This document shows, in pieces, positions 26,760-34,591 of a stretch of DNA of 64,000 bases. The first letter of the stretch is position 1. Every line of letters begins with the position of its first letter. The stretch spans positions 124,001 through 188,000 of the forward strand of contig CAVOZI010000012.1 in assembly GCA_963700895.1 (NCBI GenBank). The letters run 5' to 3'. Position numbers and translations under genes: made by a program. This DNA is from Anderseniella sp963700895 (GTDB lineage: Bacteria; Pseudomonadota; Alphaproteobacteria; Rhizobiales; Aestuariivirgaceae). The notes beneath the pieces are model-generated. The model was not told the DNA's origin, did not search any database, and saw only the letters and a list, made by a program, of their open reading frames with translations.

Positions 26760-27007
26760 GCCCCGCCTCCTTTGGTCAGTAGGGCTACGTCAACCTCTAT
26801 GGCCTGACACTCGATCCAGGAGCCGAAGGGTTGGGCCATTGAAGGGTCTACGGTATTAATCCATAACTTCAGATAAAGACCCTGATATATTGAATTTACG
26901 CAGTATTTGTGCGATATATCTGGAACTTCTGCCGCAGTCGCATGGCGTATGTTCCGGCCCGGTTTCACCTGTTGCAGCGGGTGCCAAGTTTCTTCCGGCC
27001 CTGCCAT
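26756..27007 (-). CDS. small hypothetical protein in the primase operon
   Basis: 83 residues, not recognised. It starts one base after the stop of the HTH gene and its end overlaps the primase start by 4 bp, which is strong operon evidence that the frame is real. It contains HPLQQVKPGRNIRHATAAEV and no evident motif. Confidence 0.6.
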   Translation of the reverse strand: MAGPEETWHPLQQVKPGRNIRHATAAEVPDISHKYCVNSIYQGLYLKLWINTVDPSMAQPFGSWIECQAIEVDVALLTKGGGA

Positions 27008-27008
27008 T

Positions 27009-27305
27009 TTACTTCACCCGAACCAGCTTGCTAGCCAACCACCGCACGAATTCTGCGCGCGGGTAGAGCACCTGTTTAGTAGTTGGCTTCAGATAGTCAG
27101 GACCCGTCCCTCGGGCACGGTGCTGAACTACGGTGTGGCGGGTGACACCAAGTATTGCTGCGTAATCGGCGGGCCCAAAATATGCGGGCAGATGCGGATC
27201 GACTGCGAGTGCATTATATACTGCGGCTCCAGTTAGACCCTTTTCGGTATGATAGGCCATTCGCTCTGAAAATACACGAGCGGCGTCGGTTGTTTCGATA
27301 TTCAT
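27009..27305 (-). CDS. HTH regulator/excisionase-like protein of the island
   Basis: 98 residues. FGPADYAAILGVTRHTVVQHRARGTGPDYLKPTTKQVLYPRAEFVRWLASKLV is an AlpA/MerR-like winged HTH of the type that regulates integrase genes or acts as an excisionase in P4-like islands. It is the first gene of the operon leading to the Prim-Pol helicase. AAAGGG lies upstream of the ATG at 27305. Confidence 0.8.
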   Translation of the reverse strand: MNIETTDAARVFSERMAYHTEKGLTGAAVYNALAVDPHLPAYFGPADYAAILGVTRHTVVQHRARGTGPDYLKPTTKQVLYPRAEFVRWLASKLVRVK

Positions 27306-27757
27306 AATAACGCCCTTTCATGCGTTCTAGCTGATTTGATAATACCTCCTTGTCTTCAGAGACGGGGACAACATTCGACTTACATATGGGGATAAGCACG
27401 CAAAATCATGGAAAAACAAACTTCGTGTGAGACTGAAGGGTTTCTATTAGGAAGTTGCGAGGTCAGCGCTGTCATAGGGGTCGACACTCTTTAGAGAGCA
27501 TTCGGTTCATTCTGAATCGCGTCCATACCATGCGAAATAGTAGGGCATTCGTCGGGCTGTAGATGTCGAGGACTTTGCCGGTGATATTCTACGGGCCCGC
27601 AATAGTTTGCTAACCCACCTCGCGAAATGAGGGCTGTGTGTGATAGCGGTGAAACCGAAATCGATAAGGCGATATGGCAAGAGCAACCGGTTATAGGGAA
27701 CGGACTGCTTTTGTCGGACTGGGGCCGCCAGCAAGTCGCAGAAGCCTTCTATTTCGC
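27306..27757. other. intergenic, no supported gene
   Basis: About 450 bp between the HTH gene and the integrase. Short frames on both strands lack ribosome sites and recognisable motifs. The operon promoter and possibly an origin would be expected here, but no iterons were found by eye. Confidence 0.4.
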
Positions 27758-28978
27758 TTACTGCGCCTTGCCACTACCAGGAAAGTTCATAGGCCCAGCG
27801 GTGGATGGACGTTCGAAAATGTTAACAGCGTTAGCGGTTTTTTGAGCTCCAGAGCGGCCTAGGCTTTCTGCTGCCTCAACGTATCGACCGGGCATGGTGA
27901 CAGATTTCCAGCCGAACGCTTCTTTCAACTCAAACAAAGTTGCGCCGGCCATTGCTGCAAATGTTGCTGCGGTGTGTCGGAGCGCGTGCGGTGAAATCAC
28001 GGTTATGTCGGCAGTTTCACAAATCTCGGCCAGCAACTCCCGTATTTTTTTATAACTTACCGGCGCCATGCCACCGCCTCCTCGCCCACTGAAGCAAAAG
28101 CCGCACCGATGCGGCAACCGTTCCAGTAGCCGGGAGGCATCTGCGGATAGGACGCGTGTCTGTTGGCCGGTTTTTGTGTCCGGCAAGCGCGCCACTTGGC
28201 GCTGAAGGTCAACCATGTCCCACCGAAGCCTGATAGCCTCATTGATCCGCCACCCGGTAACCACCAAGAACTTTAGTAATTCCGCGTGTGAATTTCCGCG
28301 CTTGTTAAGTTCCGACACCAGTTTCGGCAGTTCATTTTCATTTAGCCAAACGTCGCGTCGTTTCTCCGTGTATTTTGTGATGCGGCTTGCTGGGTTGTCA
28401 GTTCTCCATTCGTGTTCAATAGCATACGAATACATCTTCCGGACCACCGCGAGCACTCTGTTGGCTTGGTAGGGTGTTGCAGCCATGGATTTATGCAGTT
28501 CACGCACATCCTGGCGGGAAACTTCAGAGACACTCAGCTTGCCAATCCGAGGAGCAACATGGCGCGTGAGTAGCCTGTCATATTCAAGCCGCGTGGCTGG
28601 CTTGAGGCTCGGTATGTATTCACGCCTGAATTCTGCAATTAAATCAGTCATTAGTCGCTCGCGCTTCGCCTGTGCCTTGGCACTTACCACGCGCTCGCCT
28701 CGCTCCCGCATATTAAGTAATCGCCGCGCTTCAGCTCGGGCTTCAAACTCGGTCCACGGATCTCGCCAGTCGCCTATGAATGCCTTAATGGTCTTGCGGA
28801 CACCAATGCCGCTTTCGTATTGCCGCTGCTGGAACATCACTAGAAACGTTCGCTTCACACTACCATCTGCCAATCGGCGTGCGCGAACGCAGTAGCCGGT
28901 CAACTTCTCATCGCGGAAGTAACGTTCTCTCTTCTCGCCGGGGTCCATTTTCAAAAGGCTTGTTTCAGTGATCTTCAC
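27758..28978 (-). CDS. tyrosine-type site-specific integrase (P4 class)
   Basis: A 406-residue recombinase that inserts the island at tRNA-Lys. The N-terminal arm-binding DUF4102-like region begins GYCVRARRLADGSVKRTFLV. The core-binding SAM-like domain includes EYIPSLKPATRLEYDRLLTRHVAP. The catalytic domain has Arg in VTGWRINEAIRLRW, Lys in PDTKTGQQTR, HALRHTAATF, Trp in FGWKS (in place of the second His) and Tyr in MPGRYVEAAE. All five positions are filled, so it is probably active. Its start is 180 bp from attR, with two arm-like repeats between. Confidence 0.96.
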   Translation of the reverse strand: MKITETSLLKMDPGEKRERYFRDEKLTGYCVRARRLADGSVKRTFLVMFQQRQYESGIGVRKTIKAFIGDWRDPWTEFEARAEARRLLNMRERGERVVSAKAQAKRERLMTDLIAEFRREYIPSLKPATRLEYDRLLTRHVAPRIGKLSVSEVSRQDVRELHKSMAATPYQANRVLAVVRKMYSYAIEHEWRTDNPASRITKYTEKRRDVWLNENELPKLVSELNKRGNSHAELLKFLVVTGWRINEAIRLRWDMVDLQRQVARLPDTKTGQQTRVLSADASRLLERLPHRCGFCFSGRGGGGMAPVSYKKIRELLAEICETADITVISPHALRHTAATFAAMAGATLFELKEAFGWKSVTMPGRYVEAAESLGRSGAQKTANAVNIFERPSTAGPMNFPGSGKAQ

Positions 28979-29008
28979 TTATTCCACTCCATGGCATTTG
29001 GGGCTCAA

Positions 29009-29029
29009 GGGTATGCCAAAGGGTATGCC
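29009..29029 (+). promoter_or_regulatory. candidate integrase arm-type sites, right end
   Basis: GGGTATGCC occurs at 29009-29017 and 29021-29029, spaced 12 bp start to start, between the integrase gene and attR. The same nonamer occurs inside attL. Confidence 0.55.
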
Positions 29030-29159
29030 GACCCTGTAAAACTTTGCACAAGCTTTTATGGATAAGATCGCAGCAGTAAATCTATTAAGCAAGAAAAATC
29101 AATAACGTGACATATACATGCGTACATTTTGGTGCATATCCTGATACGCATTATCTAGA

Positions 29160-29206
29160 ACTTTTAATCAGTAGGTCCAGGGTTCGAATCCCTGCGGGCT
29201 CACCAA
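29160..29206 (+). repeat. attR: right 47-bp direct repeat of the tRNA-Lys 3' end
   Basis: Identical to 4731-4777. The upstream half of the tRNA is missing, so this is not a tRNA gene. Confidence 0.93.
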
Positions 29207-29412
29207 TAAACTCAAACAGTTAGAGAGACTTTTTACGTATCCTTACTCTTTCGTGACCAGTTCGGGGTCCGTTGGGGGTCCATCTGAGGTAGGCTAGCGC
29301 TTCGAATTGATTAGTCCTCGGCTGAGCGCGTATCCCCCAGTCTAGACAAATCCGGCGTTAAGGCAGCGCGACAGCGTGTTTCAATGGCTCGACGGCATGG
29401 TGATTTTGGACA

Positions 29413-29658
29413 ATGACATTAATGTTGCGGCTTAATCGGTGGCTGGTCATCTCTGCTTACAAGGCGCGTCGAATGAATAATTTTGACGATAAATCTTCGG
29501 CCCAGGATCAACGAGAGTTTATTGTCCTGAGTGCGGTCAGGCTCGGAAGCTTTTCGTTCGAAAATGCAGAGGAATTCGACAGAATTGTCTGCGCGTCCTT
29601 AAACATCGACCAGAACGAAACGCCACCTAATTTCTTGTTTGACTCCGGCTATTTCTAA
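29413..29658 (+). CDS. small hypothetical protein
   Basis: 81 residues with no recognised family. MNNFDDKSSAQDQREFIVLS, which starts at the in-frame ATG at 29473, may be the true beginning; the C-terminal ENAEEFDRIVCASLNIDQNE is helical and acidic. It is followed after 14 bp by another small frame. Coding status is uncertain. Bases 29207-29412 hold no supported gene. Confidence 0.35.
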   Translation: MTLMLRLNRWLVISAYKARRMNNFDDKSSAQDQREFIVLSAVRLGSFSFENAEEFDRIVCASLNIDQNETPPNFLFDSGYF

Positions 29659-29672
29659 TCCAACCATTCTGC

Positions 29673-29867
29673 ATGCCGAAACGGCTTACACAGCAGCAAC
29701 AGGAACAACTCGATAGATTGATCGGGGATAATCCAGTCGCGCAGTATCTGATCAAACAGGGCCTACCCCTGACGAGGCAGAACTACATTGACCTCAATTG
29801 GTTGGGTGACTTGCCAGACGACATCGATGAAGAAGAGGCAGAATTCATCGGGCTGCTGCCAGACTGA
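29673..29867 (+). CDS. small acidic conserved-looking protein
   Basis: 64 residues: MPKRLTQQQQEQLDRLIGDN followed by a helix, then LTRQNYIDLNWLGDLPDDIDEEEAEFIGLLPD. The LTRxNYIxLNWLG-acidic-tail pattern resembles short uncharacterised proteins of rhizobia and cyanobacteria. The start lacks a strong ribosome site. No function can be assigned. Confidence 0.5.
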   Translation: MPKRLTQQQQEQLDRLIGDNPVAQYLIKQGLPLTRQNYIDLNWLGDLPDDIDEEEAEFIGLLPD

Positions 29868-30213
29868 ACGGCGAAAGGGGACCTCAGTTTCATTGGTGGA
29901 GAGGTTTAAGCGCCGCCAAATTGGCGTGACCGAAACCCCGAGTAGACAAGATTTTCAATCGTGGAGACCGCTCGGAATAACGACAGCATTCGCAAACACA
30001 GAAAATGACAATTCCAAGACCCAAAGGAAGCTTTAAAAGCAGTTCCTCAATTGCTCAATTGCCTTCCTTGATCCCGAAAGCGGCACAGAATAATCAACGT
30101 CATCCAAACGCTCTCCAAACAACTTCTTTGCATCACTCGTAATGATGACGTCTAAATTCTTGGAAGCCGCGATGCTTCCTAAAAATCTCTGATCTGATAC
30201 CAACCGGCATTGA

Positions 30214-30822
30214 TCAGTACCGATGCGCCCAGTCACGCAAGCCGATGGACATGATCTTCCAGGGCTGGTCGATGAGGTTGTTCCAGGCCTGACATGACAG
30301 AGCGACAATATCGTCGTAGGAGCGGAAGACCCGATTGGACAGCCAGTTGTCACGCAGGTACTGCCAGACGTTCTCAACCGGATTGAGTTCTGGCGACTTC
30401 GGCGGCAGGAACAGCAGCGTGATGTTGCCGGGGACCTTGAGTTGCTTCGAGGAATGCCATCCAGCCTGATCGAGGATGAGGACGGCATGGGCGCCGATAT
30501 CGACCTGGGCACTGATCTCGACAAGATGCGCATTCATGGCCTCGGTATCGCACCACGGCATCACCAGGCCAGCTCCCTTGCCTTTGGCCGGGCAGATGGC
30601 CCCGAAGATATAGGCCGATGAAGTGCGCTGGTCCTGCGGGGCTGATGGCCTGGTGCCACGCCGGGCCCAGCGCCGGGTGATCTTGTTCTTCTGCCCGATA
30701 CGGGCCTCATCCTGCCACCACAGCTCTATCGCGGTGTCGGCCGGCAGGCCACATTGGATGGCGTCGATCTGTTCCGGGAAGCTTTTTTTTAAAATGCTCT
30801 GCCTGCAGCTCGTTCTGGGCAT
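30214..30822 (-). CDS. IS630 transposase, second frame with DDE domain (copy 1)
   Basis: From the shift point it encodes SFPEQIDAIQCGLPADTAIE and the catalytic set: Asp in LWWQDEARIG, Asp in AVLILDQAGWHSS, Glu in PELNPVENVWQYL. Joined to the first frame it gives a transposase of about 353 residues, normal for the family. Confidence 0.9.
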   Translation of the reverse strand: MPRTSCRQSILKKSFPEQIDAIQCGLPADTAIELWWQDEARIGQKNKITRRWARRGTRPSAPQDQRTSSAYIFGAICPAKGKGAGLVMPWCDTEAMNAHLVEISAQVDIGAHAVLILDQAGWHSSKQLKVPGNITLLFLPPKSPELNPVENVWQYLRDNWLSNRVFRSYDDIVALSCQAWNNLIDQPWKIMSIGLRDWAHRY

Positions 30823-31276
30823 GATGGTGTGGCCGGGCCGACAGCTTGCGGTAGCCCATCGCCTTCAACATCCGCCCCAACGTGCTTTCATCAATGGAGA
30901 TGCGGTACTCCCGGTACACCCACTGGACCAGGTCCTTCAGGCGCCAGCGCACCACCTCGTCAATCGCCGGGATTGGGCCACGCTCAATCAGCTCAACCAG
31001 CGCCTGCCGCTGTGCCTCGTTCAGCTTTGGCACCCGCCCGGGCGCCTTGCCATCCAGCAGGCCATCGGGACCTCTGGCATTGAACCGCACCACCCAGTCA
31101 CGGATGATCTGCGCCGTGACGCCGCCAACCTCGGCGGCAGCCCGGCGTGAGCCGCCATCATAAATACTCGCCAAGGCCAACAGACGCCGGGTCTGGTTGG
31201 CATCCTTCGATGCCCGGGCCAGAACCCTCATATCCGTGGCAGAGAAGTCAGAGCGAAGGGGTGTCGCAGCAACCAT
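30707..31276 (-). CDS. IS630 transposase, first frame (copy 1)
   Basis: It starts at the ATG at 31276, which has AGGAGG seven bases upstream. It encodes the HTH part (VLARASKDANQTRRLLALASIYDGG, VTAQIIRDWVVRFNARGPDGL) and the second HTH (SIDESTLGRMLKAMGYRKLS). The useful product requires a +1 shift at the homopolymer near residue 164; reading on gives a basic nonsense tail. Confidence 0.9.
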   Translation of the reverse strand: MVAATPLRSDFSATDMRVLARASKDANQTRRLLALASIYDGGSRRAAAEVGGVTAQIIRDWVVRFNARGPDGLLDGKAPGRVPKLNEAQRQALVELIERGPIPAIDEVVRWRLKDLVQWVYREYRISIDESTLGRMLKAMGYRKLSARPHHHAQNELQAEHFKKKLPGTDRRHPMWPAGRHRDRAVVAG

Positions 31277-31785
31277 GGCAAACCTCCTGTTTGCCACATC
31301 GAGTTAGACAATCGCTGATTTGCCTACCCACTTGAGTTAACCACTACGCCGGTTGGTATGAGATGGCGCTCGCAGTCGACAGAATGTCAAAATCTTCTTC
31401 GTATTGTACATATGTCATGTACTTGTAGTCTAAATCAGTTTGGAAAATTACCATAGGCGAATATTGTTCTTTCAACCTTTTAATTAAAGACTCACTATTC
31501 TGGGATATATTAAACAAAGCTAAGATATAGGTTCCATCTCCGTAGACTTTGATTCCCAATCCATTGTCCGACATGACCTGGTAGAATTCTTCTGTGTCGC
31601 TAGGTGAACGCGAAAACTGCCAAAACCCCTGCGCAACCGCATCCTTGCATGCAAGTAGGCTTAAAAGACAAAGGGCAAATCGATTTGTAAATTTGTTCAT
31701 GGAAACACCTTGATCCCGGAAACCCGACATATGTGGTTACAATCAAGTTGAAGCGGCTAACGATGTGACCGACTACCTGACGACG

Positions 31786-32073
31786 CTAGTTGCTACACTC
31801 AAACGCGTAATTTGGCCGGTGAGACCAAATAACGTTTGACTGTAAAGCGGTCTGCGGCACCTGTCCGCCAAGGTTTGGCAAGAAACGGTCAGGTGGTTCA
31901 GTTGAGCGAAGTCCCCTCTCGAGAAGGTCTTGTCGCACACGCTCAGTATGCAGATCTTCCCCACACCTTACCGCAGAGTAAAGTGCAATTTGATAGCAAG
32001 TTGGATCATCGGGTCGGATGGCTGGTGAAGCGGCTGCCGGCTTGATAGGCTGCACGGGCTTGGCATCCTTCAC
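31786..32073 (-). CDS. doubtful small ORF
   Basis: 95 residues from a GTG with a GGGGGA-type site upstream; it starts MKDAKPVQPIKPAAASPAIR and has a helical CGEDLHTERVRQDLLERGL. No family recognised. The stretch 31701-32097 otherwise holds nothing that can be supported. Confidence 0.3.
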   Translation of the reverse strand: MKDAKPVQPIKPAAASPAIRPDDPTCYQIALYSAVRCGEDLHTERVRQDLLERGLRSTEPPDRFLPNLGGQVPQTALQSNVIWSHRPNYAFECSN

Positions 32074-32097
32074 CGGTTCCCCCCGGATTTGTCAGGC

Positions 32098-32143
32098 AAG
32101 GGGCCTGACGCGTTGACCCTGCAGTGAGACGTTGCCTGGCCCC
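32098..32143 (-). repeat. conserved hairpin after the DUF5681 fragment
   Basis: On the reverse strand GGGGCCAGGC...CTGCAGGGTC...GGCCCC folds with 6-bp or longer arms. The same core (GGGGCCAGGC, CTGCAGGGTC) recurs at 40004-40047 after the second DUF5681 gene. Confidence 0.6.
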
Positions 32144-32292
32144 TTATTCCTCACCCTGCGCGCCGGCAACCAGTTGCATCAGCACTGCGTGATGCAGGGC
32201 GGCATTGTCCATGCCCTGCACCTCGAGGTCCGTCGCCGTGGCAGGCTTGCCATAGAGCCGGTCCAGGATGGCCTGTGAGGCCACGGTGGCCA
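32144..32292 (-). pseudogene. 3' fragment of a DUF5681 gene (copy C)
   Basis: It reads ATVASQAILDRLYGKPATAT, then DLEVQGMDNAALHHAVLMQL with a different tail (VAGAQGEE) and a stop at 32144. The 5' half, including the GNPQGRPG motif, is missing. Confidence 0.88.
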
Positions 32293-32444
32293 AGCTAGTA
32301 GCTTTTGTGCTAGGAGCGGCCAAATCGATTTAAATCGAGAGATGCTAGCTTTTTGCGACAAATTATCAGTTCTTGGAAAAAAGGAACGCTTGGCTAGCCA
32401 TGCTTGAGACACCTATGATAGCTAGAGACAACAAATAAGAAAAA

Positions 32445-33116
32445 TTGGGGCGTCAAAACTTGATTTCCGAGGTACGCATCGCTGCCCTCGGTCTAGCATT
32501 GGCTGGTTGGATGTCAATCAGTGCTGCGAAGGCTGATGATTTGGCAGCACTGGGGCTGTCTGCGATCTCTGATGTTCCTGGGAGCATCAGTGTGTTGGGA
32601 GGTCTGACTGTAGGTGACAGTAGCATCAGCGATCTGATCATAAACCACGGTGATATCGAAGGTGATGAAGTTGGCAAAGGCGGCTTCGTCGGCGCCGCAA
32701 TGTCCCGCCAGCTTGTTCGGTTCTGGGATTACTTCTGGCTTGAAGCCGAAACCGGTGCCGGCTTTCGGTTCGAACCTGGGCGGGACTACTACAGCCCGGA
32801 GGCTTGGGGAGCCATTTACCTCAGGTTTGATGGTTTTCCCTGGAATGACGTCCTGCGGACATCAGTAGGCATCTCCACCGGCTTGAATGTGGTCTCAGAA
32901 CTCCCTCCGAGTGAAACAAACTATGGACAAAACGACATACCGAGCGGGGCGATCCTCCAGCACTACCTGTCGCCTGAAATAGCTTTCTCGTTACCGGAAA
33001 AGCCGGAAGACGAGCTATTCATCCGAATCCATCACCGTTCTACCGGCTACGGTCTGTTCTGGGACACCAGCACAGGATCGAATGTCGTAACCGTGGGTTT
33101 GAGATTTCGACGATAA
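32445..33116 (+). CDS. outer-membrane beta-barrel protein, PagL-like appearance
   Basis: Up to 223 residues. The start is uncertain (TTG at 32445 or 32460). A signal peptide (ALGLALAGWMSISAAKA) precedes a barrel with aromatic-flanked strands (FWDYFWLEAETGAGFRF, AWGAIYLRFDGFPW, FSLPEKPEDELFIRIHHRST) and the terminal strand VVTVGLRFRR. The IHHRSTGYGLF element near the end is reminiscent of lipid-A-deacylase/acyloxyacyl-hydrolase-like barrels, but catalytic residues cannot be assigned with confidence. It is isolated between IS debris and the chromate genes. Confidence 0.65.
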   Translation: MGRQNLISEVRIAALGLALAGWMSISAAKADDLAALGLSAISDVPGSISVLGGLTVGDSSISDLIINHGDIEGDEVGKGGFVGAAMSRQLVRFWDYFWLEAETGAGFRFEPGRDYYSPEAWGAIYLRFDGFPWNDVLRTSVGISTGLNVVSELPPSETNYGQNDIPSGAILQHYLSPEIAFSLPEKPEDELFIRIHHRSTGYGLFWDTSTGSNVVTVGLRFRR

Positions 33117-33123
33117 TCCCCTC

Positions 33124-33240
33124 TGATGTCCGCAGTGGGTCAAGTGCGGCCGGTTTCGCGCTTCCCTGAGAATGTCTCCTATGCACCCGAAAGCTGCCGA
33201 CTCCCGGCGCGGCCTGAGTAGTCCGGAATGTGTTAAGACC
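33124..33240 (+). repeat. dispersed intergenic repeat, copy 2
   Basis: It contains ATGTCCGCAGTGGGTCAA, GCGGCCGGTTTCGC, CCCGAAAGCTGCCG and AGTAGTCCGGAATGTG. It matches 54734-54860 most closely. Confidence 0.65.
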
Positions 33241-33289
33241 CGTCATCAGCTCTAGCAAACGATAGACCTCGACTTCGCCATTCCGGCAT

Positions 33290-34588
33290 TTAGGCTATCC
33301 TCACTATGCCCAGCAGCAAGCCAATCAGTGCACACCCACCCAGCGTCTTGCCAAGGCCCAGATGAAACTTCAGCAGCATGATTGCCGAAAGTGCAAACAG
33401 CGCGACGGCTGCAAGTTTGACGGTGCTCCAGACGGGCCATGTCATGGAGAGAAGGCCGTTCTCGATTCGTGTGACTTCGCCAAAAATGACATGCAGGCCG
33501 AACCACAGCGCCAGATTGGCGATCACCCCGACAACGGCAGCGGTGATGGCGGCCAGCGCACCCGACAGACGCGGCATGTGGGCCAACCGCTCGACATAGG
33601 GCGCGCCTGCGAATATCCACAGGAAGCAGGGCGCGAAGGTCACCCACAGAGCCATCAGCGCGCCAGCCATTCCCATCCCGACCGATCCGAGCAATCCGGC
33701 TGAACGGAAGCCTGCCATGTAGCCGACGAACTCGGTGACCAGTATCAGCGGGCCGGGCGTTGTTTCGGCTAGACCGAGGCCATCTATCATTTGTTCGGCT
33801 GTCAGCCAGTTGTGGGTCTCCACCGCCTGCTGCCCCATGTAGGCCAACACCGCATAGGCGCCGCCAAACGTCACTACTGAAAGCTTGGAGAAGAACAGAC
33901 CGATTTGCACCAGCAGGTGATCGGGACCGGTCACCATTGCCACAGCGACAACTGGCGCAAACCAGATCACCAGCCAGGTGATAATAGTACGCAAAGTGCA
34001 AGATGTAGCTACTTTTGTCGGCAACGATACAAATTGCTGGCCGCTGTTCGTTGCAGTCATCAGCCAGCCAACGGTACCGGCGGCGGCGATGACCAACGGA
34101 AAGGGAACTGCGAAGACAAACAGCGCAAAGAAGGCCAGAGTGGCAATGATCCAATGCACACGCAATTTGAGGGCGCGCTTCGAGACCCGAAGCAGGGCCT
34201 CAATCACGATTGCAAGTACGGCGGCCTTGATGCCGAAGAAGGCAGCTTCTACCAGCGGCAGTCGTCCGAATAACGAGTAGAGTACGGTAATGACCAGCAC
34301 CACGGCAGCGCCCGGCAGGACAAACAGCAGACCCGCCATCAGGCCGCCTTTAACCCCGTGCAACCGCCATCCGGCGTAGGTGGCCAATTGCATAGCTTCC
34401 GGCCCCGGCAACAGCATGCAGAAGTTTAGCGCACGCAAGTACTCCTGTTCGTCGAGCCACGACCGTTGCTCGACAAGTTCGCGGTGCATGAGCGCAATCT
34501 GCCCGGCAGGACCGCCGAATGACAGGAGGCCAATGCGAGCGAATACGCGGAATGCGTCTGGCACGGAAACCTGGTTGCTTTCCGTCAT
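33290..34588 (-). CDS. chrA: chromate efflux transporter (CHR family)
   Basis: A 432-residue membrane protein with two homologous CHR halves. The first begins FARIGLLSFGGPAGQIALMHRELVEQRSWL and has FCMLLPGPEAMQLATYAGW; the second has GLFFSKLSVVTFGGAYAVLAYMGQQAV and GLGLAETTPGPLILVTEFVGY. These FGGP/PGP signatures define ChrA, which exports chromate from the cytoplasm. It starts 3 bp after the stop of the ChrB-like gene, so the two form an operon. No chromate reductase is next to it. Confidence 0.95.
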   Translation of the reverse strand: MTESNQVSVPDAFRVFARIGLLSFGGPAGQIALMHRELVEQRSWLDEQEYLRALNFCMLLPGPEAMQLATYAGWRLHGVKGGLMAGLLFVLPGAAVVLVITVLYSLFGRLPLVEAAFFGIKAAVLAIVIEALLRVSKRALKLRVHWIIATLAFFALFVFAVPFPLVIAAAGTVGWLMTATNSGQQFVSLPTKVATSCTLRTIITWLVIWFAPVVAVAMVTGPDHLLVQIGLFFSKLSVVTFGGAYAVLAYMGQQAVETHNWLTAEQMIDGLGLAETTPGPLILVTEFVGYMAGFRSAGLLGSVGMGMAGALMALWVTFAPCFLWIFAGAPYVERLAHMPRLSGALAAITAAVVGVIANLALWFGLHVIFGEVTRIENGLLSMTWPVWSTVKLAAVALFALSAIMLLKFHLGLGKTLGGCALIGLLLGIVRIA

Positions 34589-34591
34589 TGC

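Larger units (their letters stand above)
4731..29206. mobile_element. integrative genomic island in tRNA-Lys
   Basis: About 24.5 kb are bounded by a 47-bp perfect direct repeat of the tRNA-Lys 3' end. Just inside the right repeat are a tyrosine integrase gene (27758-28978), a small HTH regulator and a P4-like primase/helicase, which is the typical architecture of tRNA-borne islands and satellites. The nonamer GGGTATGCC is found inside both ends in the same orientation (4845, 29009, 29021). The cargo is catabolic (sulfatases, DUF3604, hydrolase, porin, oxidoreductases) with IS3 and IS256 debris and a recombinase module. No conjugation or capsid genes are seen, so it would need help to transfer. 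Confidence 0.9.
30198..31358 (-). mobile_element. IS630-family insertion sequence, copy 1 (1161 bp)
   Basis: The ends TACCAACCGGC... and ...GCCGGTTGGTA are inverted repeats, flanked by a TGA duplication at 30195-30197 and 31359-31361. The transposase is in two frames joined at an eight-base homopolymer (30783-30790). It differs from copies 2 and 3 at a few bases (Glu for Lys in AAEVGG; GAGTTA for GAGTCA near the right end). It splits a small secreted-protein gene. Confidence 0.95.
30033..31700 (-). pseudogene. small secreted protein gene interrupted by IS630 copy 1
   Basis: The 5' part (31700-31362) starts MNKFTNRFALCLLSLLACKD, a signal peptide ending near AVAQ, and runs to FDILSTASAIS. Removing the IS and one TGA copy joins it in frame to the 3' part (30197-30033), DQRFLGSIAASKNLDVIITS and onward to a stop. 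The restored protein is about 166 residues and was not recognised; it looks like a periplasmic protein without catalytic motifs. Confidence 0.85.

Noticed and set aside
29160..29206. A second tRNA-Lys gene
   Set aside because: Only the 3' part is present; acceptor 5' strand, D arm and half of the anticodon stem are missing. It is the attR duplicate.
30198..30199. TA-only duplication for the IS630 copies
   Set aside because: Joining with TA alone leaves both interrupted genes out of frame; TGA (3 bp) restores both.
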